DNA from: Aigarchaeota archaeon
Lineage (GTDB): Archaea > Thermoproteota > Nitrososphaeria_A > Caldarchaeales > Wolframiiraptoraceae
Direction: 5' to 3'
Assembly (NCBI GenBank): GCA_025059415.1
Contig: JANXDQ010000030.1
Coordinates: 293-8,872, forward strand
Length of the DNA: 8,580 bases
This document shows, in pieces, positions 5,997 to 8,580 of the stretch. Each line of letters starts with the position of its first letter. Positions within the stretch are counted from its first letter, which is position 1. The notes beneath the pieces were generated by a model, which saw only the letters and a program-made list of their open reading frames with translations, searched no databases and had not been told where the DNA came from. The position numbers and the translations under genes are program-made.

Positions 5997-7877
5997 ATGG
6001 GGTTAAGGAAACTCATCGCGGAGGCCGAGTCGCTGTTACGGGAGGCGGGGGTAGAGGACCCTAAAATCCAGTTGTCAAAGAGCCCGGAGTATGGGGAGAT
6101 ATCCTCGACCGTGGCGTTCCAGCTCGCGAGGCCCTCGAAGAAGAATCCACTCGTCGTGGCTGAGGAGTTAATGCGGTCAATCGACCTCTCCAACGCGAGA
6201 TTAGTGGCCTCCGTTGAGGCGGTTAACGGCTACCTGAACTTTAAGGTTGACTGGAATAAATACGCCGAATCCATTCTGAGGGAAATTTTCGAGGAGGGCG
6301 AGCGATATGGGTCATCTAGGATCGGTGAGGGAAAACAGGTAATCATAGAGCATACAAGCGTTAACCCGAATAAGCCCCTCCACATCGGCCATGCACGGAA
6401 TACTTGTCTAGGAGACACGATTGCGAGGATACTCAAGTTCCTAGGATACGACTTAATTGTCCTAAACTATATCGATGACAGCGGGACGCAGATGGCCGAC
6501 GTAGTCCTGGGCTTCTCAGATCTAGGATACCAGCTCGATCCACCCGAAAATATGCGATTCGATGAGTACTGCGGGGACGTGGTCTACGTTGAATCCGTCA
6601 AGCGGGCTGAAGCCGACCCCGTGCTCGCGGAGAAGAGGAGGCAAATTGTCAAGGAAATCGAGTCGCGGAGCGGGAAATACTTCGAGTTAAACAAGTTAAT
6701 CGTCGAGAGGGTTCTAAGGGATCAGCTAAAGACTTGTTGGAGACTCGGGGCTAGATACGATGTCCTGAATATGGAGAGCGACGTCCTGGAGTACCGCCTC
6801 TGGGACGAAGTCTTCGAGAAGCTAAGGGAGAAAAACGCGGTATACTACGCGGGGTCGGGGCCGAAGACTGGATGCTGGCTACTAGATCTATCTGGGCATC
6901 CAGTCTTATCGAGAGAGGGCGACGAGGTTCTCGTTAAAAGCGATCACACAACCACCTACATAGCGAGGGACATAGCCTACGCCGCGTGGAAGCTCGGGGG
7001 CACATCCAAAGACTTCACATACGAGATCTTCGGCCAGAACCCAGATGGCACAGAGATCTACGTGACCTCCGGAAACGGGAGCACCCGGCTTAAACTCTCA
7101 AAAATCGAGAAGGTGATAAATGTAATCGATGTGAGGCAAAGGCGCCCACAGGAAATAGTGAAGTACGCTCTAGGGCTCTTGGGGCTTCAATCCGAGAAAT
7201 ACATCCATTACGCATACGAGGTCGTCGCCCTAAGTAGAAGCGACGCGGAGAAGTTGGGGTATCCACCGGATCCAGATCAACAGGTAATCCACATGAGCGG
7301 GAGAAGGGGCCTATACGTCAAGGCGGATCAGCTAATAGACATGCTGAGGGATAGGGCGGCGGAGGAGGTGGCGCAGAGGCATCCCGACTGGGATAGGCGG
7401 AGAGTCGAAGAGGTGGCGGAGAAAATCGCTGTCGGAGCCTTAAGATACTCGTTAATCAAACCCGACATCGACAAGATGATAATCCTAAACACGGAAGAGA
7501 TGTTGAAGCTGGAAGGCGACACCGCACCCTACCTACAATACACTTATGCAAGGGCCTGCAGGATCCTCGAGAAATCGGATTCCCAGATTTCAACGAAGCC
7601 TCCCGACAATTTAACGGAGGATGAGAGAACACTTTTGAGGAGGATGACCTATCTCCCCATCCTCCTGCAGGAATTCGGGGAAAATCTACTCGTGAAGCCT
7701 ATAGCGAACTATGCATATAAACTTGCATCCGACTTTAACAACTTTTACGAGAAATCTCCTGTGCTATGGGCGGAGGAAAGCGTAAAAAGCTTTAGACTCG
7801 GAATCGTGAAGGCGTTCACCATCGCCTTCGGCAACGTCTTAAGACTTTTAGGTATCCCCATAATAGAGCTCATGTAA
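5997..7877 (+). CDS. argS: Arginyl-tRNA synthetase
   Basis: A 626-residue class I synthetase that charges tRNA-Arg with arginine. The N-terminal ArgRS-specific domain covers about residues 1-105, with the conserved EYGEISSTVAFQLA (31-44) and NGYLNF (77-82). The catalytic core carries EHTSVNPNKPLHIGHARN (118-135), with the HIGH signature at 129-132. NYIDDSGTQ follows (157-165), then DHTTTYIARDIAYA (316-329). The KMSKS position reads HMSGRRG (432-438), giving HMSGR for KMSKS; degenerate forms are common in ArgRS. The C-terminal DALR anticodon-binding domain begins near 480 and includes LQYTYARACRIL (513-524). It ends in the typical LLGIPIIELM, so the protein is full length. An in-frame stop directly upstream makes the ATG at 5997 the first possible ATG, with GGTGG close ahead of it (5989-5993). 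Confidence 0.97.
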   Translation: MGLRKLIAEAESLLREAGVEDPKIQLSKSPEYGEISSTVAFQLARPSKKNPLVVAEELMRSIDLSNARLVASVEAVNGYLNFKVDWNKYAESILREIFEEGERYGSSRIGEGKQVIIEHTSVNPNKPLHIGHARNTCLGDTIARILKFLGYDLIVLNYIDDSGTQMADVVLGFSDLGYQLDPPENMRFDEYCGDVVYVESVKRAEADPVLAEKRRQIVKEIESRSGKYFELNKLIVERVLRDQLKTCWRLGARYDVLNMESDVLEYRLWDEVFEKLREKNAVYYAGSGPKTGCWLLDLSGHPVLSREGDEVLVKSDHTTTYIARDIAYAAWKLGGTSKDFTYEIFGQNPDGTEIYVTSGNGSTRLKLSKIEKVINVIDVRQRRPQEIVKYALGLLGLQSEKYIHYAYEVVALSRSDAEKLGYPPDPDQQVIHMSGRRGLYVKADQLIDMLRDRAAEEVAQRHPDWDRRRVEEVAEKIAVGALRYSLIKPDIDKMIILNTEEMLKLEGDTAPYLQYTYARACRILEKSDSQISTKPPDNLTEDERTLLRRMTYLPILLQEFGENLLVKPIANYAYKLASDFNNFYEKSPVLWAEESVKSFRLGIVKAFTIAFGNVLRLLGIPIIELM

Positions 7878-7885
7878 AAAGAATG
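7876..7885 (-). terminator. Possible T-run terminator of hsp20
   Basis: On the minus strand ATTCTTTTT follows the hsp20 stop by about 12 bases and overlaps the argS stop codon. The two genes converge with only 20 bp between stop codons, so each probably ends inside or at the edge of the other. No hairpin is visible, as is normal in archaea. Confidence 0.3.
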
Positions 7886-7897
7886 AGGAGAAGCAGG

Positions 7898-8464
7898 TTA
7901 CTCTATCTTTATCTTCACTCCCTTGCTCTCGGTTCCAGTCTTCTTTAAAACCACTTCTAAGACGCCGTTCTTGTATGTGGCCTTTGCGGATTGCGGATCA
8001 ACTTCCGCCGGCAGGTCTACTTCCTTGTAATACTTCCTCTGCGGCGTATCCACGGAAATTATTAACCTCCTCTCAGAAGCATTAAGGTTTATGTCATTTC
8101 TATCGACGCCTGGAACCTCTGCGACCACTTTAATAGAATCCTCTTCCTCGTAGACGTCCACTATGGGCTCCCTCGCCTCGCTCACTTCCACTATCTTGGG
8201 GACGCGTCCCGGCCTAATGTTCCCAAACTCCCTTACGATCGGCTTCCCATCAGGGCCGATTTTGATCGAATATCCGTAAACGATCGGCCCGACCTCCCTG
8301 ACGTATCCCCTATCCGTCTTCCTCTCACGTATCAGGCTCTTAGGCAACTCCTGCTCAAGATCCTCAAATGACTTTGAGAACATCTCATCCAACTCCCTCA
8401 TCATCCGCTCCATCTCCTCAAATATCCTACTGAAAGGCCTCCTCCTCCAACTCTCCCACGACAT
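7898..8464 (-). CDS. hsp20: Small heat-shock protein, Hsp20/alpha-crystallin family
   Basis: A 188-residue cytosolic chaperone that holds unfolding proteins in large oligomers. Residues 1-45 are an Arg- and Glu-rich amphipathic segment rich in Met and Phe. A GPIVYGYSIKIGPDGKP stretch (59-75), seen in many archaeal relatives, precedes the alpha-crystallin domain (about 98-176). The hallmark A-x-x-x-NGVLEVVL is at 162-173. The C-terminus ends in IKI (185-187), a usable IxI motif for oligomer contacts placed at the very end. Length is somewhat above the 140-170 common in archaea because of the N-terminal part. The ATG at 8464 is fixed by a strong GGTGATC site six bases ahead and a TATA box. Neighbouring argS converges on it and is not co-transcribed. 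Confidence 0.95.
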   Translation of the reverse strand: MSWESWRRRPFSRIFEEMERMMRELDEMFSKSFEDLEQELPKSLIRERKTDRGYVREVGPIVYGYSIKIGPDGKPIVREFGNIRPGRVPKIVEVSEAREPIVDVYEEEDSIKVVAEVPGVDRNDINLNASERRLIISVDTPQRKYYKEVDLPAEVDPQSAKATYKNGVLEVVLKKTGTESKGVKIKIE

Positions 8465-8494
8465 CTCTCAGATCACCCCAAACCTGTTGAGAGA
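8464..8494. repeat. 7-bp inverted repeat in the hsp20 promoter, possible operator
   Basis: TCTCTCA (8464-8470) and TGAGAGA (8488-8494) are exact reverse complements separated by 17 bp. They flank the predicted transcription start and touch the start codon, between it and the TATA box. Archaeal repressors often bind just downstream of the TATA box, so this could be a heat-shock operator. It could equally be chance, as the arms are short and purine/pyrimidine-biased. Confidence 0.4.
8471..8477 (-). promoter_or_regulatory. Ribosome binding site of hsp20
   Basis: GGTGATC on the minus strand is an exact complement of the archaeal 16S 3' end (GATCACC), six bases before the ATG. It is the strongest such site in the window and confirms the start. 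With a transcription start near 8478 it would sit at the extreme 5' end of the mRNA. Confidence 0.75.
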
Positions 8495-8500
8495 AGTGAC

Positions 8501-8508
8501 TTATATAA
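8501..8508 (-). promoter_or_regulatory. TATA box of hsp20
   Basis: TTATATAA, preceded on the minus strand by purine-rich GTAAAGG as a possible B-recognition element, is the best TATA box in the window. A start about 26 bases downstream falls near 8478, leaving a leader of about 14 bases that contains the ribosome binding site. Confidence 0.7.
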
Positions 8509-8580
8509 CCTTTACCCGATGCAAAACGCGTTCAAACACACTTATCGGCAACGGATGGGCCTTCAGACCGTATTAAACCC

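Overview
The window comes from an archaeon, most likely a thermophilic member of the TACK (Thermoproteota-type) lineages. The left end holds the 5' two-thirds of an archaeal 16S rRNA gene on the minus strand, with several archaeal signature sites. The GTGTCAG form just before the universal CCGCGGTAA core is common in crenarchaeal and thaumarchaeal relatives. The rRNA is visibly richer in G+C than the protein genes, which is the usual mark of growth at high temperature. Promoters look archaeal (TATA boxes about 25-30 bases before starts), and the best ribosome binding site, GGTGATC, matches the archaeal 16S 3' end. The exact phylum cannot be fixed from this sequence alone.

Layout: 1-984 is 16S rRNA (minus, 3' part cut off by the window edge). 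985 to about 1300 is its transcribed leader, with at least four hairpins and a TATA box at 1325-1330. Facing away from it is a previously unrecognised candidate structured RNA at about 1409-1617 on the plus strand. It has its own TATA-like box, an 8-bp terminal stem joining its two ends, nested helices with several G-U pairs that make sense only on the plus strand, and a T-rich tail. I could not assign it to RNase P, SRP, 5S, tRNA or guide RNA families.

A minus-strand block follows. A PD-(D/E)XK-like nuclease-fold protein (1571-2278) has a C-terminal end that overlaps the RNA gene antisense. Next come a THUMP-domain tRNA m2G6 methyltransferase of the Trm14 type (2334-3497) and a DRG/Obg-like GTPase with a TGS domain (3494-4648). 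These two overlap by ATGA and form a translation-linked operon. Then comes an M20 family metallopeptidase (4691-5893).

A 46-100 bp divergent promoter region separates the peptidase from arginyl-tRNA synthetase argS (5997-7877, plus). argS converges, with only 20 bp between stops, on a small heat-shock protein hsp20 (7898-8464, minus). The hsp20 promoter carries a 7-bp inverted repeat around the transcription start that could be a heat-shock operator.

The common theme is RNA and translation: rRNA, tRNA methylation, tRNA charging and a probable ribosome-associated GTPase, with protein quality control next to it. The most novel item is the structured RNA divergent from the rRNA operon.
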